Below, one piece after another: positions 25,734-34,246 of a stretch of DNA of 59,918 nt (position 1 is the first letter of the stretch; each line of letters begins with the position of its first letter). Below the pieces are notes generated by a model that saw only the letters and a list, made by a program, of their open reading frames with translations, ran no database searches and was not told the origin of the DNA. The stretch covers positions 1 through 59,918 of the forward strand of contig JAPPEU010000030.1 of the NCBI GenBank assembly GCA_028875245.1, given 5' to 3'. The DNA comes from Chloroflexota bacterium. Its GTDB lineage: Bacteria > Chloroflexota > Anaerolineae > Aggregatilineales > Phototrophicaceae. The position numbers were made by a program, and so were the translations under genes.

Positions 25734-26372
25734 TCAGCCTTTTGCCAGCAGCTTTTCAAATGAGCGCTTCCAACCAGGGGAGAGCGCGTCGATCCGCAGG
25801 GCGCGTTCGGCGGCGGCCGGCTCCTTCGACAGGTAGAGGGCGGCGTTGACTTCGGCGACGGTCATGCCGATAGGTCCGTTGCTGACCAGCTCAATCGACG
25901 CGCCCGCCTCGACCAGGCCTGCTTCGAGCACGCGGAGGTAGAAACCGGAGCGATTGGCGCGCAGGAATGTTTTGTCGAAGCCCGGAATGCCCAGCTTGTC
26001 GGCCAGCTTGTAACAGGGCACGCGCGGCTGCGTCACCTGAACCAGGGCGCCGCCGACCTGGAAGACATCGCCGATGCAGACCTCGCGCTCCAGCAGGCCT
26101 TCCAGCGTGAAGTTCTCGCCGAATTGCCCGAACTGGAAGTCGCCGCGCGCCAGTTGATTCGCCCAGTAGGCGTAATGTTCATGCGGATAACAATAGACGG
26201 CTTGGTATTCTCCGCCGTGATTCTTCATGTCGCCTTGGCCGTCGCCGGTCAGATTGTGCCGGGCGAGCCGCCGGGGACCGCTGACGGCTGTTTTGTAGAT
26301 GCCGGTCTTGTAGGTTCTTCCGTTGATGGAAACGGTCTTGGGCAGGGAGATATTAAGCGAAAGCAGTTTCAC
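25734..26372 (-). CDS. MOSC domain protein, YiiM type
   Basis: The 212-residue protein consists of a MOSC domain with the motif GDMKNHGGEYQAVYCYPHEHY, GQFGENFTLEG, GDVFQVGGALVQVTQPRVPCYKLA (the conserved cysteine that ligates molybdenum cofactor in this fold) and a C-terminal three-helix extension. YiiM relatives are molybdoenzymes that reduce N-hydroxylated compounds, usually with a reductase partner; none is nearby. Its start overlaps the stop of the small membrane-protein gene upstream by four bases. Confidence 0.92.
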   Translation of the reverse strand: MKLLSLNISLPKTVSINGRTYKTGIYKTAVSGPRRLARHNLTGDGQGDMKNHGGEYQAVYCYPHEHYAYWANQLARGDFQFGQFGENFTLEGLLEREVCIGDVFQVGGALVQVTQPRVPCYKLADKLGIPGFDKTFLRANRSGFYLRVLEAGLVEAGASIELVSNGPIGMTVAEVNAALYLSKEPAAAERALRIDALSPGWKRSFEKLLAKG

Positions 26373-26791
26373 GCGTCGTCGTCCCCGGCCAGGCGCCGCT
26401 TGCGCGATTTGATTTGATCGAGGATTTCTTCCGTCGGGCTCGCGGTATCAAAGTAGGCGTTCTGCGCTCGTTGCAGGGCGCTCAGGCGTTGACGGGCCGC
26501 GGCCTCGTCTTCATCATCATTGCCGGCCTGCTCTTCGCTCATTACCGCGTCGATGCCGCTGTCGAGGACCGCGCCGACTGAGGCGGCGACTTCGTCCTCC
26601 ATGACTTCGGCCCTGTCCCGCCCTTCGATCACGAGCTTGTAAAAGACGAAGGCGATGCCGGCTGCGATTGCAAGCGGGACGAGCAAACTGAAAGCGGTGG
26701 AGATGATGTTCAGCAGACCCAGCGCCAGCACGACGACCAGCACGGCGATCAGCAGATAACGAAGGCGTTTGTCGTCCAGGAATTGTCTCAC
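26369..26791 (-). CDS. Small membrane protein of unknown function
   Basis: The protein has about 140 residues. Two hydrophobic stretches near the N terminus (YLLIAVLVVVLALGLLNIISTAF and LLVPLAIAAGIAFVFYKLVI) form a hairpin in the membrane. They are followed by a long charged, mostly acidic cytoplasmic tail (VMEDEVAASVG, NDDEDEAAARQRL) and a basic end (KSRKRRLAGDDDA). A GTG at 26791 is taken as start because the longer frame from 26818 begins inside the TATAAT at 26816-26821. Gene order with the MOSC protein is probably operonic. No family is recognised. Confidence 0.65.
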   Translation of the reverse strand: MRQFLDDKRLRYLLIAVLVVVLALGLLNIISTAFSLLVPLAIAAGIAFVFYKLVIEGRDRAEVMEDEVAASVGAVLDSGIDAVMSEEQAGNDDEDEAAARQRLSALQRAQNAYFDTASPTEEILDQIKSRKRRLAGDDDA

Positions 26792-26815
26792 CGTGATAAC
26801 TCGCTCGACTCGCAA

Positions 26816-26821
26816 CAATTA
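26816..26821 (-). promoter_or_regulatory. Candidate -10 box of the small membrane protein/MOSC unit
   Basis: TATAAT on the minus strand lies 24 bases upstream of the GTG at 26791, between the glycosyltransferase stop and the membrane-protein start. Confidence 0.4.
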
Positions 26822-26836
26822 TAGCGCAAGACAAGT

Positions 26837-28303
26837 TCAGACGGCTTCGGAGATTTCCGCCGCGCGCGGGCGGGACTGCGCTAGCCGCAGCGTCCAGGTT
26901 TCGCGCAGGCTCCAGGCGGCCACAATGGCAAAGGACAGCGCATATATCAGCAAGTAGGGGCACAATTCGCGCTGCAGCGCCCAGGCGAGCGACGCCGCCC
27001 AAAGCGCGTAGCCCATCAGCGCCAATTCCAGCCAGAGGGTGAGGCCGGTGGACAGGGCGTAGGGGCTGCGCTCCCAGCCGCGCTTGAATTTCGGCGTGCG
27101 GCGGAATGGGGGTTTGCAGCCCAGCAGCGCGGCGAAGACAGCCAAACTGTTGTTCAGGGACAGGCCGGCGCCGATGAAGAGCAGGGCGGGAAAGTCACTC
27201 AGCATATTCAGCGCGCCGCGGTTCCCGTAGAGCCGCGTTTGGCTGGCGATGTACATGAGGGGCGGGGCCAGCCCAATGATGCCGAGCGGCGCCAGCGACA
27301 GGCCGGCCAGCGCTTCCGCCTGCAGCAGCGGCGGCGTCAGCAAGAGCATCAGCAGCATCAAGGGCTGCGGCAGATATTGACAGAGATGCTGAATCGCCAT
27401 GATCTTCTGCCAGGCGCCCAGATTTGACGACAGAATAGGGCGGGCCAATTTGCGCAGGCACTGGGTATTGCCGGTCGCCCAGCGCGTTTGCTGCTGTTTG
27501 TAGGCGGCCAGCTGCGGCGGGATCTCGCCCGGCACTTCGACCTCGGGCAGGAAATGCGAGCGCCAGCCGGCCAGTTGGGCGCGGTAGCTCAGGTCGAGGT
27601 CTTCGGTCAGGGTATCGGCGGACCAGCCACCGGCGTCTTCAATGCAGCTGCGCCGCCAGACGCCGCCGGTGCCGTTGAAGGGTATCAGCCAGCCGCTGCG
27701 GTTGCGGGCCGCCTGCTCGACCACAAAATGCGTATCGATAGACAGCCGCTGCGCCCGCGTCAGGCTGTTCTCTTCGGCGTTGAGGTGACCCCAGCGGCTC
27801 TGCGCGATGCCGACGGCGGGGTCGGCAAGCAGGCGCTGCATCGTCCGGCGCAGGAATGCGGGCGGCGGCAGGAAGTCGGCGTCAAATATGGCGACGTACT
27901 CGCTGTCGCAATGCCGCAAACCTTCAGCCAGGGCGCCGGCTTTGAAGCCCGCGCGATCAGCCCGGCGGATATGCTGGACGCGGTAGCCGCGCGCCTCCAG
28001 GTCGGCCAGCTTCCTCGCCACCAGGGACACGGTCAAGTCGTCCGAATCGTCCAGCGCTTGTATCAGGAGTTTGTCGCGCGGGTAATCGAAGGCGGCCACC
28101 GCGTCTATCAGGCGGTCGGCCACATTGGCTTCGTTATATAGCGGCAGCTGCACGGTAACCGGGGGCAGCTGCTGGAGCGGCGGCGGCGCTGCTGTTGGCC
28201 GGTGGCTGCGCCAATAGCGCCATAGCAGAAAGGCCTGCCCCGCCGTGTAGAAACCCAGCGAGAGCGCGCAGAGGGCATAAATGATCTGCAGTAGCGTCAA
28301 CAT
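26837..28303 (-). CDS. Family 2 glycosyltransferase, membrane-bound (cellulose/glucomannan-synthase-like)
   Basis: This 488-residue processive-type glycosyltransferase has one N-terminal transmembrane helix, a cytoplasmic GT-A domain and four to five C-terminal helices. The D,D,D,QxxRW signature is complete: DD at 85-86, DAD at 141-143, TED at 233-235 and QQQTRW at 270-275. The QTRWATGN end points to the group with plant CslA-like mannan/glucan synthases and bacterial polysaccharide synthases. No PilZ domain is visible. It would make or elongate a surface polysaccharide from a nucleotide sugar. Confidence 0.92.
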   Translation of the reverse strand: MLTLLQIIYALCALSLGFYTAGQAFLLWRYWRSHRPTAAPPPLQQLPPVTVQLPLYNEANVADRLIDAVAAFDYPRDKLLIQALDDSDDLTVSLVARKLADLEARGYRVQHIRRADRAGFKAGALAEGLRHCDSEYVAIFDADFLPPPAFLRRTMQRLLADPAVGIAQSRWGHLNAEENSLTRAQRLSIDTHFVVEQAARNRSGWLIPFNGTGGVWRRSCIEDAGGWSADTLTEDLDLSYRAQLAGWRSHFLPEVEVPGEIPPQLAAYKQQQTRWATGNTQCLRKLARPILSSNLGAWQKIMAIQHLCQYLPQPLMLLMLLLTPPLLQAEALAGLSLAPLGIIGLAPPLMYIASQTRLYGNRGALNMLSDFPALLFIGAGLSLNNSLAVFAALLGCKPPFRRTPKFKRGWERSPYALSTGLTLWLELALMGYALWAASLAWALQRELCPYLLIYALSFAIVAAWSLRETWTLRLAQSRPRAAEISEAV

Positions 28304-28491
28304 CGCTGCGATTCTAAATTGTCATGATAGGACTGACAAGATGCATGTGCGCCGCCCCGTATTGGGGACGCAGGGTTGGCGTCGGTTTGGCGCAAGGGAA
28401 GATGGCTCGGGGGGACTGTATCATAAGCAGCGAGCTTGCGGGCCGCTCGCAGGTTGCGATTCATCAAGCAAAAGAAAGGAGGCGGCCTTCT

Positions 28492-28566
28492 ATGCAAATT
28501 TATTACGTCCGCTTCATGTTATTGCTCGGCGTATGCGCCTTTGTCTTCCATCTGCTTTCATCTTGA
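28492..28566 (+). CDS. Candidate 24-residue single-helix membrane peptide
   Basis: A near-perfect Shine-Dalgarno sequence AAAGGAGG (28475-28482) stands nine bases before an ATG. The 24-codon frame starts MQIYYVRFMLLLGVC and is hydrophobic to the end apart from one arginine and one histidine. The downstream region holds only a palindromic repeat. The strength of the ribosome-binding site, better than that of most genes here, argues that it is translated. It has no recognised family and could also be the start of a gene cut short by the repeat. Confidence 0.5.
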   Translation: MQIYYVRFMLLLGVCAFVFHLLSS

Positions 28567-28591
28567 GCGTTGCCGCGCAGAACGTCTGTAA

Positions 28592-28663
28592 AGGCGTTCC
28601 GCTGAAACGTCACATGTACGAACAATATCATACGACGGGCGAGCCACCGTCTCGCCCCTACCG
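28592..28663. repeat. Dispersed palindromic repeat pair
   Basis: AAAGGCGTTCCGCTGAAACG and GGGCGAGCC-accg-TCTCGCCCCTACC are members of the intergenic GGGGCG families, separated by an AT-rich spacer. They directly follow the small peptide gene. Confidence 0.6.
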
Positions 28664-28746
28664 CCTCCTTTTGTCGCGGGTTCGTCTTCTGCGTGAACCT
28701 AGTCGCGCTTTGGTTTCGCCTGTTTTCGCAGGGGCTGCCTAGCCGA

Positions 28747-28752
28747 TATAAT
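28747..28752 (+). promoter_or_regulatory. Candidate -10 box of the 129-aa hypothetical/sbcD unit
   Basis: TATAAT stands 37 bases ahead of the ATG at 28789. Confidence 0.4.
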
Positions 28753-28788
28753 GAAGGGCATTCCCTTTGTGGCGAGGATGGTCGAGCG

Positions 28789-29178
28789 ATGTCGGAGCAG
28801 GGTGTTGCCGTTTTTGAGATCAAGAATTATATGGTGATATGGCGTCAGCTTGAGGAGCGGGACTTCGCCGGCGTGGGCGCGCGGATTCGCGGATTGGTGC
28901 GCTGCAATGGCGTCGGGGCGGAAGACGAGGAAAGCTATCGCCTCGATGTGTATTTCCTCGCGCCGGATAGCGACGTGCCCGACCCGCAGGTGGATATCGC
29001 CAACCGGCGCGGCGCCATCTTCATGTCAATCGGGGACATCCATGCCTTTGTTGACATTTTGCGCAATGAGAGGCCGATATTTGGCCACCTGCGCGGCGAT
29101 TACCCGCAATGGACGAGCGTCACCACCAGCAATGAACCGGTTGGCACGGGCGATGAAGACCATCGCTCCGGCGATTGA
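28789..29178 (+). CDS. Hypothetical protein, 129 aa
   Basis: This is an acidic, soluble alpha/beta protein without signal peptide or membrane segment. Recognisable local features are YMVIWRQLEERDFAGV, LDVYFLAPDSDVPDPQVD and GDIHAFVDILRNERPIFGHL. I do not recognise the family. A promoter-like TATAAT lies upstream. The gene ends about 30 bases before the SbcD-like nuclease gene, which suggests one transcript and perhaps a shared DNA-related role. Confidence 0.7.
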   Translation: MSEQGVAVFEIKNYMVIWRQLEERDFAGVGARIRGLVRCNGVGAEDEESYRLDVYFLAPDSDVPDPQVDIANRRGAIFMSIGDIHAFVDILRNERPIFGHLRGDYPQWTSVTTSNEPVGTGDEDHRSGD

Positions 29179-29209
29179 GCCGCATGTCGAGTGCCAGGAC
29201 GACAACATG

Positions 29210-30451
29210 ATGAGCCACCCGATCCGCGTTTTGCATTTCGCCGATGTGCATATCGGTATGGAAAACTACGGGACGACCGACCCCGAGACCGGGGTCAGCA
29301 GCCGGGTCTTCGATTTTTTGGCGCGTATGGACGAGATGATTGAATACGCGCGCGAAGGCGATGTCGATCTCGTCATCTTCGCCGGCGACGCCTTTCGCAG
29401 CCGCAGCCCGAATCCAACGTATCAGCGCGAGTTTGCCGCGCGCATCCGCCGGCTTTCGCAATTGGCGCCGACTGTGCTGCTGGCTGGCAATCACGACATT
29501 CCGATGAACGCGGCCAAAGCCAGCACGGTCGAAATCTATCGGACGCTTGATGTGCCGGGCGTCTGGGCGGCGCAGGATTATGACGCGCGCCGGCTGGAGA
29601 CCAAGCGCGGGCCGGTCGTCATCGGCGCGGCGCCCTATCCAATTCGCGCGCGTTTGCTGGAGGCGGGGTCGACGCGCGGCATGACCATCGCCGAGCAGGA
29701 TGATGCATTGGCGCGGACGCTGCATGAGCGGCTTGAGGCGCTCAAGGACCGGGCCGATGAACTGGCGGCGGCCGACACCCCGCGTCTGCTATGCGGGCAT
29801 TTCAGCGTGGCCGGCGCCCTTTGGGGCAGCGAACGGCGCGTGATGCTGGGGCGGGATGTGGTCGCCGATCTGAAGGCGCTGGCGGACCCGGCCTGGGATT
29901 ATGTCGCGCTGGGGCATATACACCGCCATCAGAACTTGACGGCGGGCCGCGCCGATGCGCCGCCGGTGGTGTACGCAGGCAGCCTGGAGCGCATCGACTT
30001 CGGCGAGGAGAAGGATACCAAGGGCTTCTGCTGGGTGGAGTTGGCACGGGGCGGCGCGAGCTGGGAATTTGTTGAGGCCCCCGCCCGCAAGCTGCTGACG
30101 CTGTCGGTGGATGCGCGCGCGCTGGACAACCCGACCGGCGAGGTGCTGGCGGCGATGAAGCGGCATGACCTAAAGGACGCGGTGCTGCGCCTGGTCATCA
30201 AACTGACGCCGGAGAGCGAAACGCAGCTGAATGACAACGTGATCATCAAAGAATTGAAGCGGGCCGGCGTCTTCCATATCGCCAGCATCAGCAAGGATGT
30301 CGACAGGCGGGCGCGCTCCCGCTTGGGCCTGAGCCCGGAGGGCTTGACGGCGCTGGAGTTGCTTGAGCGCTACTTCGAGGGGCGTGATGTGGAGGCCGAG
30401 CGGCGGGCGGAACTGCTGCGGCTGGCGCGGGAGATTGTGGCGGGGGAGTAG
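29210..30451 (+). CDS. SbcD/Mre11-like DNA repair exonuclease
   Basis: This 413-residue calcineurin-type metallophosphoesterase is of the SbcD/Mre11 group, which processes DNA ends and hairpins with a Rad50/SbcC ATPase. Metal motifs are in order: HFADVHIG, VIFAGDAF, LLAGNHDIP, LCGHFS and ALGHIHRHQ. The C-terminal capping domain (about residues 290-400) is present. The start is one of two adjacent ATGs (29207 or 29210); a longer open frame to 28850 overlaps the previous gene and is rejected. No sbcC gene follows. The next genes are an unrelated AT-rich cassette, so the partner ATPase must be elsewhere or absent. Confidence 0.9.
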   Translation: MSHPIRVLHFADVHIGMENYGTTDPETGVSSRVFDFLARMDEMIEYAREGDVDLVIFAGDAFRSRSPNPTYQREFAARIRRLSQLAPTVLLAGNHDIPMNAAKASTVEIYRTLDVPGVWAAQDYDARRLETKRGPVVIGAAPYPIRARLLEAGSTRGMTIAEQDDALARTLHERLEALKDRADELAAADTPRLLCGHFSVAGALWGSERRVMLGRDVVADLKALADPAWDYVALGHIHRHQNLTAGRADAPPVVYAGSLERIDFGEEKDTKGFCWVELARGGASWEFVEAPARKLLTLSVDARALDNPTGEVLAAMKRHDLKDAVLRLVIKLTPESETQLNDNVIIKELKRAGVFHIASISKDVDRRARSRLGLSPEGLTALELLERYFEGRDVEAERRAELLRLAREIVAGE

Positions 30452-30559
30452 GAATCGGCGCCCATTCAGTTACGCGGCAGTTGAGAATAGACGATTCTGG
30501 CACGACACTTATACTAACTCTTCCAATTACATCACATTTCAATTTGTGTTCAGATATTC

Positions 30560-31177
30560 ATGAGGGGAAGGAGAAAAACACTCGTGACGCAGGATCAACT
30601 CGTGCAGATAAGTGCCACAGATGAATCGTTCGACTACTGGATAGGCCGCGATTATGTTTCCGCCGAACTACGTGAACGACTCTCAGAAGCAAACGTTCTC
30701 TTCACGCCGTACCCTGGCTATCTAGAGTATGAGGGGCCTTTATTTCCTATCGAGACTTCTGAATTCTTTCGGTACTTGCAAGGAAACGCCGGTGACGGAG
30801 TGATAGCCGATGTTTGCATTGAAGATGAGGACTTGGAGTACCTGTCCTTGAATCACGACGTTCTCGAATTGCCAAATGTACTGGTTAAGCTTCTTGTTGC
30901 GCCAATGTTGGTAAATCTGATATGTGGATACATTCTGTATAGGTTAGGCTCGCGGATAAAGGATGCTTCTGTAGAGCAAGAATTAACCATTGAGGATTCT
31001 CGCACCGGCCTAAGGCTTAAGACCAAGTACAAAGGGCCTGCGTCGAAATATGACGAATTCGTCGGTTCCATTGTTCGGCTTCTCAAAGATGGCGATGACC
31101 TTAGGACGCTAGCCGAATTGGAAGACGCTGCTCACGAAGAACGAATTACGCGGCTTTCAGAGCGAAGGAAAAGATAG
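30560..31177 (+). CDS. Hypothetical protein of an AT-richer two-gene cassette
   Basis: The protein has 205 residues with no recognised family. It has an acidic N-terminal half (ATDESFDYWIGRDYVSAELRERL), a hydrophobic stretch near residue 115 (VLVKLLVAPMLVNLICGYILY) that may be one membrane helix, and a charged helical C terminus ending RLSERRKR. Codon use and base composition are visibly more AT-rich than the surrounding genes (many aat, tta, gaa codons). That suggests acquisition by transfer. Only one base separates it from the SEC-C gene downstream, so the two are surely co-translated and probably act together. Confidence 0.65.
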   Translation: MRGRRKTLVTQDQLVQISATDESFDYWIGRDYVSAELRERLSEANVLFTPYPGYLEYEGPLFPIETSEFFRYLQGNAGDGVIADVCIEDEDLEYLSLNHDVLELPNVLVKLLVAPMLVNLICGYILYRLGSRIKDASVEQELTIEDSRTGLRLKTKYKGPASKYDEFVGSIVRLLKDGDDLRTLAELEDAAHEERITRLSERRKR

Positions 31178-31178
31178 G

Positions 31179-32108
31179 GTGGCTGATAACCAAGATAAAC
31201 TCAAACGAATCGACCAGCATCTTCGCAGCATTACCAATCGAGTGCCCGACAATGATTTGGATAACGCAGCTTCTCAGCTTTTGAGAGACCTTAAGGACGA
31301 CGCGGTCCAAGAGGGCGACCAAGATTTCGCAAAGCAAATGTGGTGCCTTGATGCCGTGAAAGAATGCCAGAATGGCTTTATCAAGGCGTTTAATGATATG
31401 AAGCGCAGACATTTTTTTGGTGCGTGGATAAGTCTAGCGCGTTGTGAGAACATTCTGGCAAACCTGGAGCGACATTTTGGACTTGATGTTGACGGTAGTG
31501 ACGCGTATCGGCTAGTTCATATTGCCAAATGCGCACCTCAATTCCAGCGGCTTTACCCCTACAAACAGTTCTTTAGTGCTGGATTCATAGTGCAAGAAGT
31601 AGCCTGCTCAATTTGTGGGCAAGAACTTTCATTGCGCGATTCATGCGGACACGTTGTCGGCGAAATCTATAGCGGAGAACTATGTGGCGGAGAAATAAGG
31701 AAGGCTGACCTACTTGAAGTGTCATTTGTTGAAAATCCTCGATTCAAGCATGCAGTTCCTTTCGTAAACAATAGTGTGACTGGCAAGTCCGAAGACCATT
31801 ACAATTATGCTTCTGTTCACTACGCAGTTGAGAACTTAACGAGTCCGTTTGCAGCTTGGGATCTAATCGTCCATAAGCGGCAAAGACTAGTATCCGATTT
31901 CAATTACGTTGGTCGCAACGATCCGTGCCCTTGCGGGTCGGGCGATAAGTTCAAAAAGTGCTGCATGCGAAAAAAGTACTTGCTTCGGCAACACTATGAC
32001 ATTGGGTTTCCAGATGGAAATCCTGAGCATTTGCCGCCAATTGTTGACAACGCCATTGTAAGGGGCAAACCACGATATCCACTTGATAATGTTGGCGCTT
32101 CGCTTTAG
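31179..32108 (+). CDS. SEC-C motif protein with an additional zinc-binding knuckle
   Basis: This 309-residue protein has a GTG start right after the previous stop. The N-terminal 150 residues are helical. Around residue 150 follows a cysteine/histidine cluster (CSICGQELSLRDSCGHVVG) that looks like a zinc ribbon. Near residue 247 lies a canonical SEC-C motif, NDPCPCGSGDKFKKCC. SEC-C motifs bind zinc and act as protein-interaction tags, in SecA and in many uncharacterised proteins. Base composition matches its AT-richer partner. No enzymatic domain is recognised. Function may be defence- or stress-related, but that is a guess from the cassette structure. Confidence 0.75.
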   Translation: MADNQDKLKRIDQHLRSITNRVPDNDLDNAASQLLRDLKDDAVQEGDQDFAKQMWCLDAVKECQNGFIKAFNDMKRRHFFGAWISLARCENILANLERHFGLDVDGSDAYRLVHIAKCAPQFQRLYPYKQFFSAGFIVQEVACSICGQELSLRDSCGHVVGEIYSGELCGGEIRKADLLEVSFVENPRFKHAVPFVNNSVTGKSEDHYNYASVHYAVENLTSPFAAWDLIVHKRQRLVSDFNYVGRNDPCPCGSGDKFKKCCMRKKYLLRQHYDIGFPDGNPEHLPPIVDNAIVRGKPRYPLDNVGASL

Positions 32109-32297
32109 CGATATAATCCCATTTGTCTACACCAACTCGCGCGCGACAGGTGAGTAGCCTGACACAACCGACTTTAACTCAAACAGCCGCAATCCACATC
32201 TTACCGCACATTGGTTGGCACGACTGTCCATGTGGTAACATCCACGATTATCGTCAGAACCGGTGATTGACCTATCCGAATGTATCAGGGCGAATGC

Positions 32298-33692
32298 ATG
32301 ATGATCCCTCGCAACCCCCAAGACATCCACCGCCCGACCTACCACTTCCTGCCGGCCGCCAACTGGATGAACGACCCCAACGGCGTGATCCAGTGGCGGG
32401 GGCGTTATCACTTGTTTTTCCAGTACAACCCCGATGGCGCCTACCACGCCAATATGCACTGGGGGCATGCCGTCAGTGATGACCTCGCGCATTGGGAGGA
32501 GCTGCCGATCGCCATCGCGCCGACGCCGCACTCGCCCGATCAGGCTGGCATTTGGTCCGGCTGCATGGTGGATGACGGCGGCATGCCCACTGCGATCTAC
32601 ACCGGCGTCAACGATGATTACTCGCGGCAGGTTCAATGCCTGGCTTTTGGGAATGAAGACCTCAGGCGCTGGACCAAGCACAGCGGCAACCCGGTGCTGG
32701 CCGAGATCCCGGCGCACTGCTTCCAGGCGCGCGATTTCCGCGATCCCTTCGTTTGGCGCGGCGATGACGGCTGGTATATGATCCTCAGCGGTCACATCAA
32801 TGGGCTTGGCGGGGCGGCGCTGCTCTACCGCTCGGACGATCTGCGCGAGTGGCAGTACCTCCATCCGCTCTTCGTCGGCGACAGCGCGCGCCACGGCCAC
32901 AATTTCGAATGCGTGAACTTCTTCCCGCTGGGCGAGAAATGGGTGCTGATTATATCGAGCATGTACGATGGCGGCGGCGCTACCGTCCTGGCGCTTGTCG
33001 GGCGCTATGAGAACCAGCGCTTCGTCCCTGAAAGCGAGACGGTCTACGATGCCGGCTACGCTTACGCGCCCCTGACGCATGTCGATGATCAAGGCCGGCG
33101 GCTGATCTGGGCCTGGCTGCGCGAGGGCCGCGGTACTGATCGACAGAGGCAGGCCGGCTGGAGCGGCGTTCAGGCGATTCCGCGGGTGCTCAGTCTGGAC
33201 AGCAAGCACCGGCTCATCAGTCATCCCGTGCCGGAAATCGAGGCCCTGCGCCGGGATGGATTCCATGCTGAAGCGGGCGACTTGACGGATAAAGACTTGC
33301 CGCTGCGCGGGCTGGCGCTGGATATCGAAGCCGCGTTCGACGTCTCAGAAGCCGAAACTTGCGGGATTGAGTTGGCGCGCTCGCCCGATGGCGCGGAGAA
33401 GGTCGCCATCACTTATGACGCGAGCAATGAAGCGCTGCGCGTCACGCGGGACTACGCCGGCGAGGAGAGCGAACTCGACAGCGAGGCGCAGGGCATGGTC
33501 CATCGGCTGGACCCGGGCGAAAATCTGCAGCTGCGCATCTTGCTGGATGGCTCGGTGATTGAGTTGATCGCCAACGGGCGGAGCCGCGTCACGAGCCGCT
33601 TCTATCCCTCCGACGCGGGGAACCAGGGGCTGCGGGTGATCAACCCGGAAGCTGTGCGCGCGCTGGATGTATGGGAGATGGCGTCGATTTGA
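32298..33692 (+). CDS. Beta-fructofuranosidase / sucrose hydrolase, GH32
   Basis: The 464-residue protein hydrolyses terminal beta-fructofuranosides such as sucrose. The five-bladed propeller carries the nucleophile motif WMNDPNG, then the stabilising RDPF (QARDFRDPFVW) and the acid/base glutamate in NFECVNFFPL. A C-terminal beta-sandwich follows. No signal peptide is seen, so it is cytoplasmic. The ATG pair at 32295-32298 is preferred over 32280; the ribosome-binding site is weak either way. The gene stands alone, and a convergent DinB-like gene ends 17 bases after it. Confidence 0.93.
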   Translation: MMIPRNPQDIHRPTYHFLPAANWMNDPNGVIQWRGRYHLFFQYNPDGAYHANMHWGHAVSDDLAHWEELPIAIAPTPHSPDQAGIWSGCMVDDGGMPTAIYTGVNDDYSRQVQCLAFGNEDLRRWTKHSGNPVLAEIPAHCFQARDFRDPFVWRGDDGWYMILSGHINGLGGAALLYRSDDLREWQYLHPLFVGDSARHGHNFECVNFFPLGEKWVLIISSMYDGGGATVLALVGRYENQRFVPESETVYDAGYAYAPLTHVDDQGRRLIWAWLREGRGTDRQRQAGWSGVQAIPRVLSLDSKHRLISHPVPEIEALRRDGFHAEAGDLTDKDLPLRGLALDIEAAFDVSEAETCGIELARSPDGAEKVAITYDASNEALRVTRDYAGEESELDSEAQGMVHRLDPGENLQLRILLDGSVIELIANGRSRVTSRFYPSDAGNQGLRVINPEAVRALDVWEMASI

Positions 33693-33709
33693 TGACCGCT
33701 CCATTCTAC

Positions 33710-34246
33710 TCAAAGGGTCAGTCCCAGTTTTCCCGCCAGATCTTCCAGATGACCGAGTTCATGCACGCTTAAACCGCGCGCCCAATGATAGACCGATTCG
33801 CTCCGTTTGACGCCCTCGCGCCGGATCGATCGCTCCCACTGCGGGCCGGTCAAAGCTCGCAGAATGTTGAGCAGGGCCGCCCGCCGAAAATCGAAATAAG
33901 CCATCAGTTCGGGGATTTCAAAGGCCTCATAAGCCATCAGCGCGCCCCAATCCCGCTCGGCGTGGATGCGCGGAATGAATGGCTCTTTCAGCAGCAGCGC
34001 CTGGAAGATGGGGTCGGCGCCGCGCTCGGCGCAGTAAATCAGATGCGTCAAGTCGCGCTTGAAGCTGCGCTCGCCTTCGCCCAGCGGCGTCGTCAGTTCC
34101 GCATCCGATAGGCCCGCGCTCAAGTTTCGCAGCCGCCCGGGCGTCGCCGCCAGGACTTGCAGTATCAGCGCGATGCGCTCGTCCGAAGGCTGGGTGCTCA
34201 GGACCTTGTGCAGCGCGACGTTGCTCCTTGTTAGGCCGCTCGTCAT
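33710..34246 (-). CDS. DinB-like four-helix metal-binding protein
   Basis: The 178-residue helical protein has the DinB/YfiT-type pattern: RDLTHLIYCAERG carries the first metal histidine and the C-terminal LSVHELGHLEDLAGKLG carries two more, spaced as in the family. Members include thiol-dependent transferases and many unknowns. It overlaps the peptide deformylase gene upstream by four bases (ATGA), so the two are coupled. Confidence 0.75.
   Translation of the reverse strand: MTSGLTRSNVALHKVLSTQPSDERIALILQVLAATPGRLRNLSAGLSDAELTTPLGEGERSFKRDLTHLIYCAERGADPIFQALLLKEPFIPRIHAERDWGALMAYEAFEIPELMAYFDFRRAALLNILRALTGPQWERSIRREGVKRSESVYHWARGLSVHELGHLEDLAGKLGLTL

Noticed and set aside
28850..29206. N-terminal extension of the SbcD-like nuclease
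   Set aside because: It overlaps the 129-aa gene in another frame, and the family start (HFADVHIG) fits ATG 29207/29210.
29210..32108. A complete SbcCD or known defence operon around the SbcD-like gene
   Set aside because: No SbcC/Rad50 ATPase with coiled coil is present, and the two following genes have different composition and no known defence domain.
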